A stretch of 64,000 nucleotides of DNA from Stutzerimonas stutzeri (GTDB lineage Bacteria > Pseudomonadota > Gammaproteobacteria > Pseudomonadales > Pseudomonadaceae). This document shows, in pieces, positions 1 through 8,513 of this stretch. The notes beneath the pieces are model-generated. The model ran no database searches. It saw nothing but the letters and a program-made list of their open reading frames with translations, and was not told the DNA's origin. Positions within the stretch are counted from its first letter, which is position 1; every line of letters begins with the position of its first letter. Both the position numbers and the translations under genes were made by a program. The DNA is taken from positions 3,550,001 through 3,614,000 of the forward strand of contig NZ_CP046902.1 of assembly GCF_009789555.1 (NCBI RefSeq), written 5' to 3'.

Positions 1-336
1 GTCTGGCTGGACGCTGATGAAGTGGTGGAAGAAATCGCCGATGACCTCGAACACTTCCGGGTCATCGCGCTGAACTTCCCTGCCTTCACGGACGGTCGCC
101 ACTACTCGAGCGCACGCCTGCTACGCGAGCGCTACGGCTATAAAGGCGAGATCCGTGCAATCGGAGACGTGCTACGCGACCAGCTGTTCTACATGCGCCG
201 CTGCGGCTTCGACGCCTTCGCCGTTCGCCCTGACCGTGACCCCTATGATGCGCTGGAAGGTCTGAAGGATTTTTCCGTCGCCTATCAGTCGGCCGCCGAT
301 GAGCCGCTCCCGCTGTTTCGCCGCCGTCAAGGCTGA
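1..336 (+). CDS. DUF934 family protein, 3' part (5' end outside window)
   Basis: The reading frame is open from the first base and ends with TGA at 334-336, so only the C-terminal 111 residues are present. The segments FPAFTDGRHYSSARLLRERYG and AIGDVLRDQLFYMRRCGFDAF are typical of the DUF934 family. In pseudomonads this family lies directly downstream of a sulfite/nitrite reductase-like cysI gene and is thought to take part in assimilatory sulfite reduction; the biochemical role is not established. A strong hairpin terminator follows immediately, so this is the last gene of its transcript. A GTG at position 22 is in frame but internal to the conserved region, so it is not the start. Confidence 0.85.
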   Translation, partial: VWLDADEVVEEIADDLEHFRVIALNFPAFTDGRHYSSARLLRERYGYKGEIRAIGDVLRDQLFYMRRCGFDAFAVRPDRDPYDALEGLKDFSVAYQSAADEPLPLFRRRQG

Positions 337-357
337 CGGCGCGCTGGCCGCTGCAAA

Positions 358-387
358 GAAAAAACCGCCTTTCGGCGGTTTTTTATT
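358..387 (+). terminator. Rho-independent terminator after the DUF934 gene
   Basis: AACCGCC/GGCGGTT stem with a TTTC loop, preceded by an A-run and followed by TTTTTT. The A-run makes it able to work on the minus strand too, where it lies just beyond the stop codon of the 32-codon gene. Confidence 0.9.
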
Positions 388-484
388 ATGAGTACATCCA
401 GAAATTGGGATGCTCGAGCTGAGCGGCTTCGGTGGGCTGCTTCTTGCCGAAGGCCTCTTTGATCTTCTCTGCCAGTGCTTTCAT
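386..484 (-). CDS. Small 32-residue protein, unknown function
   Basis: A 33-codon frame starts with ATG at 484 and stops with TAA at 386-388. The product begins MKALAEKIKEAFGKKQ and ends HPNFWMYS: a basic amphipathic helix followed by an aromatic tail. An AGGA-like ribosome-binding sequence (AACAGGAATCAC) lies just upstream of the ATG, and the stop abuts the bidirectional terminator, which argues for a real transcription unit. I do not recognise a family. The alternative is chance; spacing of the ribosome-binding site, composition and terminator placement favour a gene. Confidence 0.55.
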   Translation of the reverse strand: MKALAEKIKEAFGKKQPTEAAQLEHPNFWMYS

Positions 485-609
485 GGTGATTCCTGTTGCG
501 TTGGAATGGCGCTAGCTTCGCTCACTCGATCAACGCAACGAAATCGGTTTTGGCTATCTGATCGATAGCCGTGCAGCCGAAGCCACGCGTGCGGCGGCAG
601 TGTCCTTTG

Positions 610-1602
610 TCAGTCGAGCCGCACCAGCATTCGGCCGGTCTGCTGACCCGCGAGGATTCGCTCGATGGCCGCGGGCAGCTCTTGCAACGAAATCTCCTGG
701 ACCAGCTCGTTCAGGTTCGACAATTTCCATTGCAGCGACAACCGATCCCACATCGATGCCTTCACCACCAGCGGTATTTCAACCGAATCGACACCCAACA
801 GATTCACGCCGCGCAGGATGAACGGCATCACGTTGGCCTGGAAATTCGTCCCGGCCGTCAGGCCGCAGCAGGCGACGCTGGCACCGCGCCGAAGCGACTT
901 GACCACATTGAACAGAATGTCGCCGCCGACCGTATCTACCGCGCCCGCCCACTGCTCCTTGAGCAACGGCTTCTCCGTGCCGACCTGAAGCGCGCCACGT
1001 TCGATGACCTGCGTGGCGCCAAGCTGCCTCAGGAAATCGGCCTGGTCCGCCTTGCCCGTCACCGCCGCCACCTGATAGCCAAGACGGGACAACAAGGCGA
1101 CCGCGACGCTGCCGACGCCGCCGGTCGCACCGGTCACCAGCACGGGCGCATCGGTCCGTTCCAGGCCGGCGTGCTCGAGCTTGTCGATACACAGGGCCGC
1201 GGTCAGCCCCGCCGTTCCCAGCGCCATCGCCTCCCGCAGGGAAAGTCCCGCCGGACGCTTGATCGCCCAGGCCGCCGGCACGCGGATGTACTGGCCAAAG
1301 CCGCCCGCCGTGTTCATGCCCAGGTCGTACCCGGTCACGATGACTTCGTCGCCTTCGGCAAACTGCGAAACGCTCGACTCGGCGACCGTGCCCGCCGCAT
1401 CGATGCCCGGCGTGTGCGGGAAATTGCGAGTGACGCCCCGGTTTCCGCTGGCCGACAGGGCATCCTTGTAGTTCAACGATGAGTAGCTGACGCGGATCAG
1501 CAGCTCGCCACTGGGCAGCTCCCCGATGTCCCGCTCGACGACCCGTGTTTCAAAACGGCCGTCCGCGTTCTCGCTCGTTTGCAGTGCCTTGAAACTACTC
1601 AT
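610..1602 (-). CDS. acuI: AcuI/YhdH-family NADPH-dependent quinone oxidoreductase (acryloyl-CoA reductase-like)
   Basis: The 330-residue protein is a zinc-free medium-chain dehydrogenase. The N-terminal GroES-like domain has SSLNYKDALSASG and TPGIDAAGTV, followed by a Rossmann domain with VTGATGGVGSVAV that binds NADPH. The closest characterised relatives (AcuI, YhdH) reduce acryloyl-CoA to propionyl-CoA. Start chosen at ATG 1602 (MSSFKAL) because AAGGAG lies 7 bases upstream; an in-frame ATG at 1635 has no such site. It follows sohB by 10 bases, and the ribosome-binding site overlaps the sohB stop, so the two are probably co-transcribed. Substrate in this organism is inferred only from family. 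Confidence 0.85.
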   Translation of the reverse strand: MSSFKALQTSENADGRFETRVVERDIGELPSGELLIRVSYSSLNYKDALSASGNRGVTRNFPHTPGIDAAGTVAESSVSQFAEGDEVIVTGYDLGMNTAGGFGQYIRVPAAWAIKRPAGLSLREAMALGTAGLTAALCIDKLEHAGLERTDAPVLVTGATGGVGSVAVALLSRLGYQVAAVTGKADQADFLRQLGATQVIERGALQVGTEKPLLKEQWAGAVDTVGGDILFNVVKSLRRGASVACCGLTAGTNFQANVMPFILRGVNLLGVDSVEIPLVVKASMWDRLSLQWKLSNLNELVQEISLQELPAAIERILAGQQTGRMLVRLD

Positions 1603-1612
1603 GCGTCGCTCC

Positions 1613-2638
1613 TTATTGCCAGAATCGCTGTTCATTGAGCCGCGTCCAGCCCTTCAGCACACCGTGCTCGAGGGTGGCACTGGCTGCCATGCCGAACCGT
1701 TCCGGCAGGCTCTTCTTCTGTGCGAAGTGCAACTGGAACAAGTCCGCTTCACGGGCCCGGTTTGCCAGGTACTCATCGCTTGTCCTCAATTCGTCGACGA
1801 GCTGCTTGCCAAGCGCCGCGATGCCAAGCCAGACCTCCCCCGTCGCCACATCATCGATGGAGACCTGCTGGCGGTAGCGGGCCACGAAGTTCTTGAACAG
1901 CTCGTGCGTGGTTTCCAGGTCATCCTGAAACTTCTCCCGTCCCTTCTCGGTGTTTTCGCCGAAGACGGTGAGGGTGCGCTTGTACTCGCCAGCAGTCAGC
2001 ACCTCGACGTCGACATCATGCTTCTTAAGCAGGCGATGGACGTTGGGCAACTGCGCGACGACACCGATGGAGCCGAGAATCGCGAAGGGTGCGCTGAGAA
2101 TCTTGTGTCCGATACAGGCCATCATGTAGCCGCCGCTTGCCGCGACCTTGTCGACACAGACGGTCAGCGGTACGCCGGCATCGCGGATACGCACCAGCTG
2201 CGAGGCGGCGAGACCGTAACCGTGGACCATCCCGCCCCCGCTCTCCAGACGCAGGACGACCTCATCCTGAGGCGTGGCGAGGGTCAGCAGGGCCGTGATT
2301 TCATGACGCAGGTTTTCGACCGCGGAGGCCTTGATGTCACCGTCGAAATCGAGCACGAAGACGCGCGGGCGAATTTCCGGGCTTTTCTTGGCCAGCTTGG
2401 CAGCCTTGGCTTCCTGCTTGCGTTGCTGCTTGAGCTGATCCTTGTCGACCAGGGATTGCTCGAGACGCTCGCGCATCGATTTGTAGAAATCGTTGAGCTT
2501 GTGAACTTCAAGGTGGCCACCCGCCTGTTTGGTCCTCCCGCGCCGCAGCGTGGCGATCGCGATCAACACCACCAGCACAGCGGCTACCAGCGTGACGGTC
2601 TTCGCCAGAAAGCTTGCATAGTCAGCAAGAAATTCCAC
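1613..2638 (-). CDS. sohB: Inner-membrane peptidase SohB
   Basis: The 341-residue protein is close in length to E. coli SohB (349). An N-terminal membrane segment (TVTLVAAVLVVLIAIATL) is followed by a basic linker and an S49/SppA-type protease domain. The serine lies in DKVAASGGYMMAC, and the GSIGVVAQLPN...GEYKR region carries the lysine of the Ser-Lys dyad. It is expected to face the periplasm and degrade membrane or signal-peptide fragments. Start is GTG at 2638, placed 4-5 bases after GAGGAGG; an upstream in-frame ATG at 2749 would add a low-complexity leader with no ribosome-binding site. Forms an operon with the acuI-like gene. Confidence 0.9.
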   Translation of the reverse strand: MEFLADYASFLAKTVTLVAAVLVVLIAIATLRRGRTKQAGGHLEVHKLNDFYKSMRERLEQSLVDKDQLKQQRKQEAKAAKLAKKSPEIRPRVFVLDFDGDIKASAVENLRHEITALLTLATPQDEVVLRLESGGGMVHGYGLAASQLVRIRDAGVPLTVCVDKVAASGGYMMACIGHKILSAPFAILGSIGVVAQLPNVHRLLKKHDVDVEVLTAGEYKRTLTVFGENTEKGREKFQDDLETTHELFKNFVARYRQQVSIDDVATGEVWLGIAALGKQLVDELRTSDEYLANRAREADLFQLHFAQKKSLPERFGMAASATLEHGVLKGWTRLNEQRFWQ

Positions 2639-2822
2639 AGATCCTCCTCGGATTACCCACGGTCGCCAGCAGAACACTCGGCATGGCGTAAAGCGGTCAA
2701 GCATACCGATTGCACGGTCGCCTGAGCCAGTACAAGCCGATTCAAACAAACGTATGATTTATCGTTGACACTCCTGGTTGATCCCCCTACCCTCGCGAAA
2801 AACAGGGTGCCGGAGCAGACCA

Positions 2823-3536
2823 ATGGGCAGTATTTACCTGATCAGGCATGGTCAGGCGTCGTTCGGCGCAGAAAACTACGATGTCCTGTCGCCGCTTGGC
2901 TTTCAGCAAGCCGCTGCCCTGGGTGATTATCTGGACCGGCTGGGTGTACGTTTCGACCGCTGCGTGAGCGGAGAGTTGAACCGGCAGCAAGATACCGCAC
3001 GAGCGACCCTTGCCAGAATGAGCCATCACCCGACCAATCGACTTCCGACCGTCGAAATCGACTCGGCATTCAACGAATTCCGGGCCGATGAGGTGATCCG
3101 TGCGCACATGGCCGACCTGCTCGCGGTCGAGCCCGACGCAATGCAGATTTTCGGCAATGCCGCCAACCACCGGGCCGAATTTCAACGCCTGTTCAGTTAT
3201 GTGATTGGGCGATGGGTCTCCGGCGAGCACGAAAAGGACGGCCTGGAAAGCTGGCAGAGCTTCATCGATCGGGTCCAGGGTGGATTGAACCGCCTGCTCG
3301 ATCAAGCGAGCAAAAAGGACCGGATCGCGGTCTTCACATCTGGCGGGACCATCACCGCACTGCTTCAATTGATCATCGGCGTACCGCCTATCAAGGCGTT
3401 CGAATTGAACTGGCAGATCGTCAATACCTCGCTCAGCCATCTGAAGTTTCGCGGCCAGGACGTGGCACTGGCTTCGTTCAACAGCCACGGACATCTGGAA
3501 CTGCTGAACAATCCGGAGCTTGTCACCTATCGATAG
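2823..3536 (+). CDS. Histidine phosphatase family protein
   Basis: A 237-residue protein starting MGSIYLIRHGQASFGAENYD, where RHG is the catalytic phosphohistidine motif at residues 8-10 of a phosphoglycerate-mutase-like fold. The second catalytic histidine region differs from the usual GHG: the segment reads IAVFTSGGTITALL, as in the branch found in Pseudomonas beside the SCP2 gene. Start at ATG 2823 follows a GGAG site. It is divergent from sohB. The SCP2-domain gene follows 58 bases later and probably shares the transcript. The substrate is unknown. Confidence 0.85.
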   Translation: MGSIYLIRHGQASFGAENYDVLSPLGFQQAAALGDYLDRLGVRFDRCVSGELNRQQDTARATLARMSHHPTNRLPTVEIDSAFNEFRADEVIRAHMADLLAVEPDAMQIFGNAANHRAEFQRLFSYVIGRWVSGEHEKDGLESWQSFIDRVQGGLNRLLDQASKKDRIAVFTSGGTITALLQLIIGVPPIKAFELNWQIVNTSLSHLKFRGQDVALASFNSHGHLELLNNPELVTYR

Positions 3537-3594
3537 GCTCCAACCCAACTGCAGCGCGCGCTGCATCTTTCCCACGATAAAAAGGACATATTCG

Positions 3595-3909
3595 ATGAGC
3601 AATGTCGACGAAACCATCCAGGGCATGAAGGCCAAGTTCAACCCCAGCGCTGCCGCCGGCCTGGACCTCGTGTTCCAGTTCAACATCACCGACGCGGAAA
3701 ACTATTATCTGGTCGTCAAGGATGGCACTTGTGACTTCCAAAAAGGCGAGTCGGCCGATGCCAACGTAACGCTGATCATGGACAGCGAAACCATGCAGGG
3801 CGTCATCAGCGGCGAAACCGACGGAATGCAAGCATTCATGGCCGGTAAACTGCGCGCAGAAGGCGACATGATGCTCGCGCTCAAGCTGAGCGAACTGTTC
3901 CCGGCGTAA
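3595..3909 (+). CDS. SCP2 sterol-binding domain protein
   Basis: A 104-residue protein made up almost entirely of an SCP2 domain: LDLVFQFNITDAENYYLVVKDG, then CDFQKGES and the closing KLRAEGDMMLALKLSELF. The fold binds lipids or acyl-CoA in a hydrophobic tunnel, and in bacteria it is usually linked to fatty-acyl metabolism. The start follows AAAGGA. A strong terminator begins 20 bases after the stop, closing this unit. Confidence 0.9.
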   Translation: MSNVDETIQGMKAKFNPSAAAGLDLVFQFNITDAENYYLVVKDGTCDFQKGESADANVTLIMDSETMQGVISGETDGMQAFMAGKLRAEGDMMLALKLSELFPA

Positions 3910-3928
3910 TACCCGAGGGAAGTAACGA

Positions 3929-3961
3929 AAAAGCCGAAGTCCTGCGACTTCGGCTTTTTTG
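3929..3961 (+). terminator. Rho-independent terminator after SCP2 gene
   Basis: Stem AAGCCGAAGTC/GACTTCGGCTT with loop CTGC, then a T-run. The A-run before the stem could let it work on both strands. Confidence 0.9.
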
Positions 3962-4156
3962 TGCGCTTGTTTTATGACGTTCGTGCATCAGGCGCCTTGA
4001 TTACATGGCAACACCCTGGCCAATGAAGACTGACTTTGCTTGGTGATGCTTCGGCGGCCGCATTAGATTACGAGTGCCGAATGGTCCATTGCGCCGCAGC
4101 GAACGGCTGCCACGAATCGGCTCATCGGGGCATCGAACACACGAAAAGGGACAAGC

Positions 4157-5224
4157 ATGGCGCTAACAGATCAGACCAGCCACATACGCGAAGGCGAAGA
4201 ACTGCCTACCGAGGTCATCGACCACTACCTCAAAGCCCACATCCCGGGGCTGGAAGGCACGCCGCTCATTTCGCAGTTTCCGGGTGGCGCGTCCAACCTG
4301 ACGTACCTGCTCGAGTATCCCTCGCAGGAGTTCGTGTTACGCCGCCCTCCGTTCGGCCACAAGGCCAAGTCCGCGCACGACATGGGCCGTGAATACCGAA
4401 TCCTCAACCAGCTCAACGCCGGCTTTCCTTACTGCCCGAAAGCGTATGCCCACTGCACTGACGAGACATTGATCGGCGCCGAGTTCTACGTGATGGAGCG
4501 CGTCAAGGGCATCATCCTGCGCGAAGACATGCCTGCCGAGCTCGGATTCACTCCGCAGCAGACCGCGGCGCTCTGCAAGAGCTTCATCGACAAGTTCGTC
4601 GACCTGCACAACGTCGACTACAACGCCTGCGGCCTGGGTGACCTGGGCAAGCCGGAAGGTTACGTACAACGTCAGATCACCGGTTGGATCGATCGTTACG
4701 AACGCGCGATGACGCCCGATGCGCCCGGTTGGGAGCCGGTGAAAGCCTGGCTGCGCGACAAGATGCCAGCCGATCATCACAAGCCCGGCATCGTCCACAA
4801 TGACTACCGTTTCGACAATGTCATCCTGAATCCGCAGAACCCGATGGAGATCATCGGCGTCCTGGATTGGGAGATGACCACGATTGGCGACCCGCTGATG
4901 GACCTTGGCAACACGCTCGCCTACTGGATCGAAGCGACCGATCCGCCGCCCATGCAACTGATCCGCAAGCAACCCAGCAATGCCCCGGGCATGCTGACGC
5001 GCCAGCAGTTCGTCGATTACTACGCCGAGCGTGCCGGCATTCGTATCGACAACTTCGACTACTACTACACCTACGGCCTGTTCCGCCTGGCGGCTATCGT
5101 GCAGCAGATCTACTACCGCTATTTCCACGGCCAAACGCAAGACAAGCGGTTCGCGAAATTCGTGCAAATGAACGCGCTGCTTGAGCACGTGAGCCTGCAG
5201 GTCATCGACAAATCGAAGCTGTAA
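4157..5224 (+). CDS. Phosphotransferase (APH/choline-kinase fold) family protein
   Basis: The 355-residue protein has an aminoglycoside-phosphotransferase-like kinase fold of the ACAD10/11 type. The N-terminal lobe contains FPGGASNLTYLL and FVLRRPP; the catalytic loop is IVHNDYRFDNVILNP (HxDxxxxN) and the metal-binding loop VLDWEMTTIGDP. Relatives are linked to acyl-CoA dehydrogenases and are thought to phosphorylate hydroxyacyl groups; the precise substrate here is unknown. The start at 4157 follows an AAAAGGGA site. An SDR gene follows after 25 bases, which suggests joint action in fatty-acyl metabolism with the SCP2 protein upstream. Confidence 0.85.
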   Translation: MALTDQTSHIREGEELPTEVIDHYLKAHIPGLEGTPLISQFPGGASNLTYLLEYPSQEFVLRRPPFGHKAKSAHDMGREYRILNQLNAGFPYCPKAYAHCTDETLIGAEFYVMERVKGIILREDMPAELGFTPQQTAALCKSFIDKFVDLHNVDYNACGLGDLGKPEGYVQRQITGWIDRYERAMTPDAPGWEPVKAWLRDKMPADHHKPGIVHNDYRFDNVILNPQNPMEIIGVLDWEMTTIGDPLMDLGNTLAYWIEATDPPPMQLIRKQPSNAPGMLTRQQFVDYYAERAGIRIDNFDYYYTYGLFRLAAIVQQIYYRYFHGQTQDKRFAKFVQMNALLEHVSLQVIDKSKL

Positions 5225-5249
5225 ATCCAGTTACCAAGAGGACCATTCC

Positions 5250-6017
5250 ATGAGCAAAACCACCCTGTTCGATCTGGACGGAAAGATCGCGTTCGTCTCA
5301 GGAGCCAGCCGTGGCATCGGCGAGGCCATTGCCAAACTGCTGGCCCAGCAAGGCGCCCATGTCATCGTCTCCAGCCGCAAGATCGAAGGATGCCAGGCCG
5401 TTGCCGACGCCATTGTCGCCGCGGGCGGCAAAGCGACCCCGGTCGCTTGCCATATCGGTGAGCTGGAGCAGATTCAGACGGTCTTCGCGCAAATCCGCGA
5501 GCAGTTCGGCCGGCTGGACATCCTGGTCAACAACGCCGCCACCAATCCGCAGTTCTGCCATATTCTGGACACCGACGTTTCCGCGTTCCAGAAGACCGTC
5601 GACGTGAACATCCGTGGCTACTTCTTCATGTCGGTCGAAGCCGGCAAGCTGATGCGCGAGCACGGGGGTGGCAGCATCATCAACGTCGCTTCCATCAACG
5701 GCGTAACGCCGGGCAATTTCCAGGGGATCTACTCGGTCACCAAGGCGGCCGTGATCAACATGACCAAGGCCTTCGCCAAGGAGTGCGCCCCGCAGGGCAT
5801 TCGCTGCAATGCGCTGCTGCCGGGCCTGACGGACACCAAGTTTGCCTCTGCACTGGTCAAGAACGACTCGATCCGCGAAGAAGCGCTGCGTCATATCCCG
5901 CTGCACCGTGTTGCCGACCCAAGCGAAATGGCCGGTGCCGTGTTGTACCTCGCCAGTGACGCATCGAGCTACACCACCGGATTGTCGCTCAACGTGGACG
6001 GCGGTTATCTCGCCTGA
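5250..6017 (+). CDS. Short-chain dehydrogenase/reductase (SDR)
   Basis: A 255-residue classical SDR. It has the cofactor motif SGASRGIGEA near residue 17, the structural NNAA motif and the catalytic triad in INVASINGV...YSVTKAA (Ser, Tyr, Lys). The C-terminal LSLNVDGGY is typical. It resembles 3-oxoacyl-ACP reductase or DHRS4-type enzymes; substrate is not deducible. AAGAGGACC lies upstream of the ATG. It follows the phosphotransferase gene as an operon and ends at a terminator. Confidence 0.88.
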   Translation: MSKTTLFDLDGKIAFVSGASRGIGEAIAKLLAQQGAHVIVSSRKIEGCQAVADAIVAAGGKATPVACHIGELEQIQTVFAQIREQFGRLDILVNNAATNPQFCHILDTDVSAFQKTVDVNIRGYFFMSVEAGKLMREHGGGSIINVASINGVTPGNFQGIYSVTKAAVINMTKAFAKECAPQGIRCNALLPGLTDTKFASALVKNDSIREEALRHIPLHRVADPSEMAGAVLYLASDASSYTTGLSLNVDGGYLA

Positions 6018-6027
6018 GACCGCAACG

Positions 6028-6059
6028 AAAAAAGGGAACCTTCCGGTTCCCTTTTTTTG
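6028..6059 (+). terminator. Rho-independent terminator after SDR gene
   Basis: Stem AAGGGAACC/GGTTCCCTT with loop TTCC, flanked by an A-run and TTTTTTT. Probably bidirectional, because the minus-strand membrane-protein gene ends at 6074. Confidence 0.9.
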
Positions 6060-6073
6060 CCCAAAAACCAAGC

Positions 6074-6721
6074 TTACCAGTCCCGCATCGCCTGTTCGGC
6101 CGCCTCGTTCGCTGGCTTGGCCATCAGCCCGGCTGGTGTCATGGCCACCTTGTATTCGGCGCCATCGGCGATTGGCAGATAACTGACCCGTCGCGGCTGC
6201 GCCTCGATCATCAGCGATGTACATTGGCAACGCTGCAGCCACGCCCAGAAATCGACTCCGGCCCGGCTGCGGCCAAGCTCCACGTATGGACGGCGCGCCT
6301 GCTCCTGCTGCTCGACGGCAAGATAACGCCCGGACAGTTTCTCCAGCCGGTAGCCCGGCTTCAAGCCGATCAGCGCCGCAAGCCCCTTCCACTCCAGCGC
6401 ACGCATATCGAGCTGCCACAGGTCGCCCTCCAGGGTGACAAAGCGGATGTCGTGCCCCTCCTCCACCGTTACCTGGTAGCGCTGCTGACCGTCCGCCTTG
6501 AAGGACAACGACGCCAACGGGGTACTCTGCACCAACGGCCGATACGTGGTCGCATCCCAGGCTATCAGGCCGATCAGGCCGCCCAGTGCGAGCACGAGCA
6601 TTCCGACGGTCCCGCGCAACCAGCCCAACAACCAGTCGCCGCTGCTCAGCATACGCACCGCTATCAGCGAGGTGATCAGCGCCAGCAACGCGACGACCAC
6701 GGCAAGCCCCAGATATTGCAT
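6074..6721 (-). CDS. Membrane protein of unknown function with two N-terminal transmembrane helices
   Basis: 215 residues from ATG 6721 (MQYLGLAVVVALLAL). Two hydrophobic segments (about residues 3-21 and 35-55) are followed by a soluble domain of about 150 residues rich in beta-strand-like stretches (FVTLEGDLWQLDMRALEWKG, RYLAVEQQEQARRPYVEL). The topology suggests an inner-membrane anchor with a periplasmic domain. Relatives in Pseudomonas have sometimes been labelled multidrug transporter, but two helices do not support a transporter. Start chosen over ATG 6814 because the extra leader is not hydrophobic and a GGGAAG site precedes 6721. Confidence 0.75.
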   Translation of the reverse strand: MQYLGLAVVVALLALITSLIAVRMLSSGDWLLGWLRGTVGMLVLALGGLIGLIAWDATTYRPLVQSTPLASLSFKADGQQRYQVTVEEGHDIRFVTLEGDLWQLDMRALEWKGLAALIGLKPGYRLEKLSGRYLAVEQQEQARRPYVELGRSRAGVDFWAWLQRCQCTSLMIEAQPRRVSYLPIADGAEYKVAMTPAGLMAKPANEAAEQAMRDW

Positions 6722-6929
6722 CGCCAACTTCCCGGACAAATTTGACGGCGCATTATCGACAGGCCCGCGCAGGCCAGCCAGCACCAGATTGGCACACTGG
6801 CTACGGGTCGACATTCTGCCGCGATCGGACCCTAGTAAGTACGCAGGCGACGCTGGTCATTGGCTTGCGGCCGCGCAAGCGGCATGATGCGCGACCTGAT
6901 CTGACCGATAGTTCGACGAGTGCTGCCGC

Positions 6930-7712
6930 ATGCCGATGCTTGAATTCGCCATGGACCCGTGGGTACTGGCCGCCCTGATGACCGTCGCATTCGTGGCCGG
7001 CTTTATCGATGCGATTGCCGGCGGTGGCGGCCTGCTGACCCTGCCCGCATTGCTCACGGCCGGATTGCCACCGCATCTGGTGCTAGGCACCAACAAACTG
7101 TGCGCGACCTTCGGGGCGGCCACCGCCAGCTTCACGTTCTACCGAAGGAAGCTGTTCGATCCCAGCCAATGGCGCTCCGCGCTCATGGCCACGGCGATAG
7201 GGGCTGCGTTGGGCGCGGGCATGGCCCACCTGATCCCAGCCCGCTGGCTCAATCAGTTGCTGCCCCTGGTGGTTTTCGCCTGTGGGATGTACCTGCTGTT
7301 CGGTCGGGTACCGACCGCGCCACGGGACGATGTGCCGGTGATCGGCAGGCGCCGGCAGTGGCCTCAAGGGCTGACATTGGGCTTCTATGACGGCGTGGCC
7401 GGACCCGGCACTGGTGCGTTCTGGACGGTCAGCAACATGCTGATCTATCCACTCGACCTGCTCAAGGCCAGCGGCGTGGCACGCAGCATGAACTTCGTCA
7501 GTAATGGCGTGGCCCTTGCTGTGTTCATCTACAGCGGGCACGTTGCCTGGACATTGGGAATCGGCATGGGACTTGCCCTCATGGGCGGCGCCTACCTGGG
7601 CGCACGCACAGCGATTCAAGGCGGATCGAAGTTCATTCGACCGATCTTTATCCTGGTGGTGCTGGCGTTGAGCCTGCGACTAGCCTGGCAGCACTGGATC
7701 GGGGCGACCTGA
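6930..7712 (+). CDS. TSUP (TauE/SafE) family membrane permease
   Basis: A 260-residue polytopic protein with two repeated halves. Each begins with the family signature: GFIDAIAGGGGLLTLPALL near residue 24 and LGFYDGVAGPGTGAF near residue 150. The LVLGTNKLCATFGAATASF stretch is also characteristic. TSUP proteins export or import small sulfur-containing or organic anions, and the substrate cannot be assigned. The ribosome-binding site before the ATG at 6930 is weak; ATG 6951 (MDPWVLAAL) is a possible alternative. Its 3' end overlaps the convergent nudC by 33 bases. Confidence 0.85.
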   Translation: MPMLEFAMDPWVLAALMTVAFVAGFIDAIAGGGGLLTLPALLTAGLPPHLVLGTNKLCATFGAATASFTFYRRKLFDPSQWRSALMATAIGAALGAGMAHLIPARWLNQLLPLVVFACGMYLLFGRVPTAPRDDVPVIGRRRQWPQGLTLGFYDGVAGPGTGAFWTVSNMLIYPLDLLKASGVARSMNFVSNGVALAVFIYSGHVAWTLGIGMGLALMGGAYLGARTAIQGGSKFIRPIFILVVLALSLRLAWQHWIGAT

Positions 7713-8513
7713 GCGACGGGCCAGATAAAGCTCGATTAGATAGCGAGCAATGGATTTGGGCGCAGGCAGCGCGGGTAGGTCGTGAATGGAAAACCAACCG
7801 GCGTCTTCGATCTCTTCGGGCTGCATCACGATGTCGCCCGAGGCATATTCCGCATGAAAACCAAGCATCAGCGAATGCGGAAATGGCCAGCCCTGACTGC
7901 AGACGTAGCGCGGCTCATGGATCGAAACCCCGACTTCTTCGTGCACTTCGCGCCGCACGCACTGCTCGACCGACTCGCCCGGCTCGACGAACCCGGCCAG
8001 CGTGCTGTATACCCCCGGAGCGAACCGGGGCGAGCGGGCCAGCAGCAACTCGTCGCCGCGGGTCACAAGAACGATCATGCTCGGCGAGATGCGCGGGTAG
8101 TGGTGAATGCCACAACGCTCGCATTGCATTGCCCGCTCCGCCGGGTGCTGGCGCATCGGGTTGCCGCAACTGCCGCAGAAGCGGTGATGACTGGCCCAGG
8201 TGCCGATCTGTGCGGCAAAGCCAAGCATGCGGAACCGGTCGGTGTCGTCGTCCTGCATCATGAGCTGGCGCAGGCTCTGCCAGGCTGCGCCGGGCACTTC
8301 AACGGGATGCGCCAGCTCCAGCAAGAACACCTCGTCGCCGTCGAAGTAACCCAAGCCCTGCTCGCTCAACAAAGGCAATTCGAGCCGCTTGAGCCAGCTT
8401 CTGGGAAACAGCACGCCATTGGCATCGAAGAGAAAGCCCTGCTGGCAATGCACCACCGCCCAACCGCCGTCCCCGGCGGGATCGAGCCGTGCAGGTTGCC
8501 AGCGCAGGCTCAT
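7680..8513 (-). CDS. nudC: NADH pyrophosphatase / NAD-RNA decapping Nudix hydrolase NudC
   Basis: 277 residues with the NudC layout: an N-terminal domain, a zinc ribbon (CGSC ... CERC, spacing as in E. coli NudC), a Nudix box (GFVEPGESVEQCVRREVHEEVG) and the NudC signature region reading SQGWPFPHS. E. coli NudC has SQPWPFPxS, so the third residue differs here. The family hydrolyses NADH to NMNH and AMP and removes NAD caps from RNA. The ATG at 8513 shares its last base with the stop of fimL (convention: TGATG-like junction), pointing to translational coupling in a fimL-nudC operon. Confidence 0.92.
   Translation of the reverse strand: MSLRWQPARLDPAGDGGWAVVHCQQGFLFDANGVLFPRSWLKRLELPLLSEQGLGYFDGDEVFLLELAHPVEVPGAAWQSLRQLMMQDDDTDRFRMLGFAAQIGTWASHHRFCGSCGNPMRQHPAERAMQCERCGIHHYPRISPSMIVLVTRGDELLLARSPRFAPGVYSTLAGFVEPGESVEQCVRREVHEEVGVSIHEPRYVCSQGWPFPHSLMLGFHAEYASGDIVMQPEEIEDAGWFSIHDLPALPAPKSIARYLIELYLARRSGRPDPVLPG

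Noticed and set aside
571..1482. Long open frame opposite the acuI-like gene
   Set aside because: Antisense shadow in high-GC DNA; no ribosome-binding site and an unambiguous gene on the other strand.
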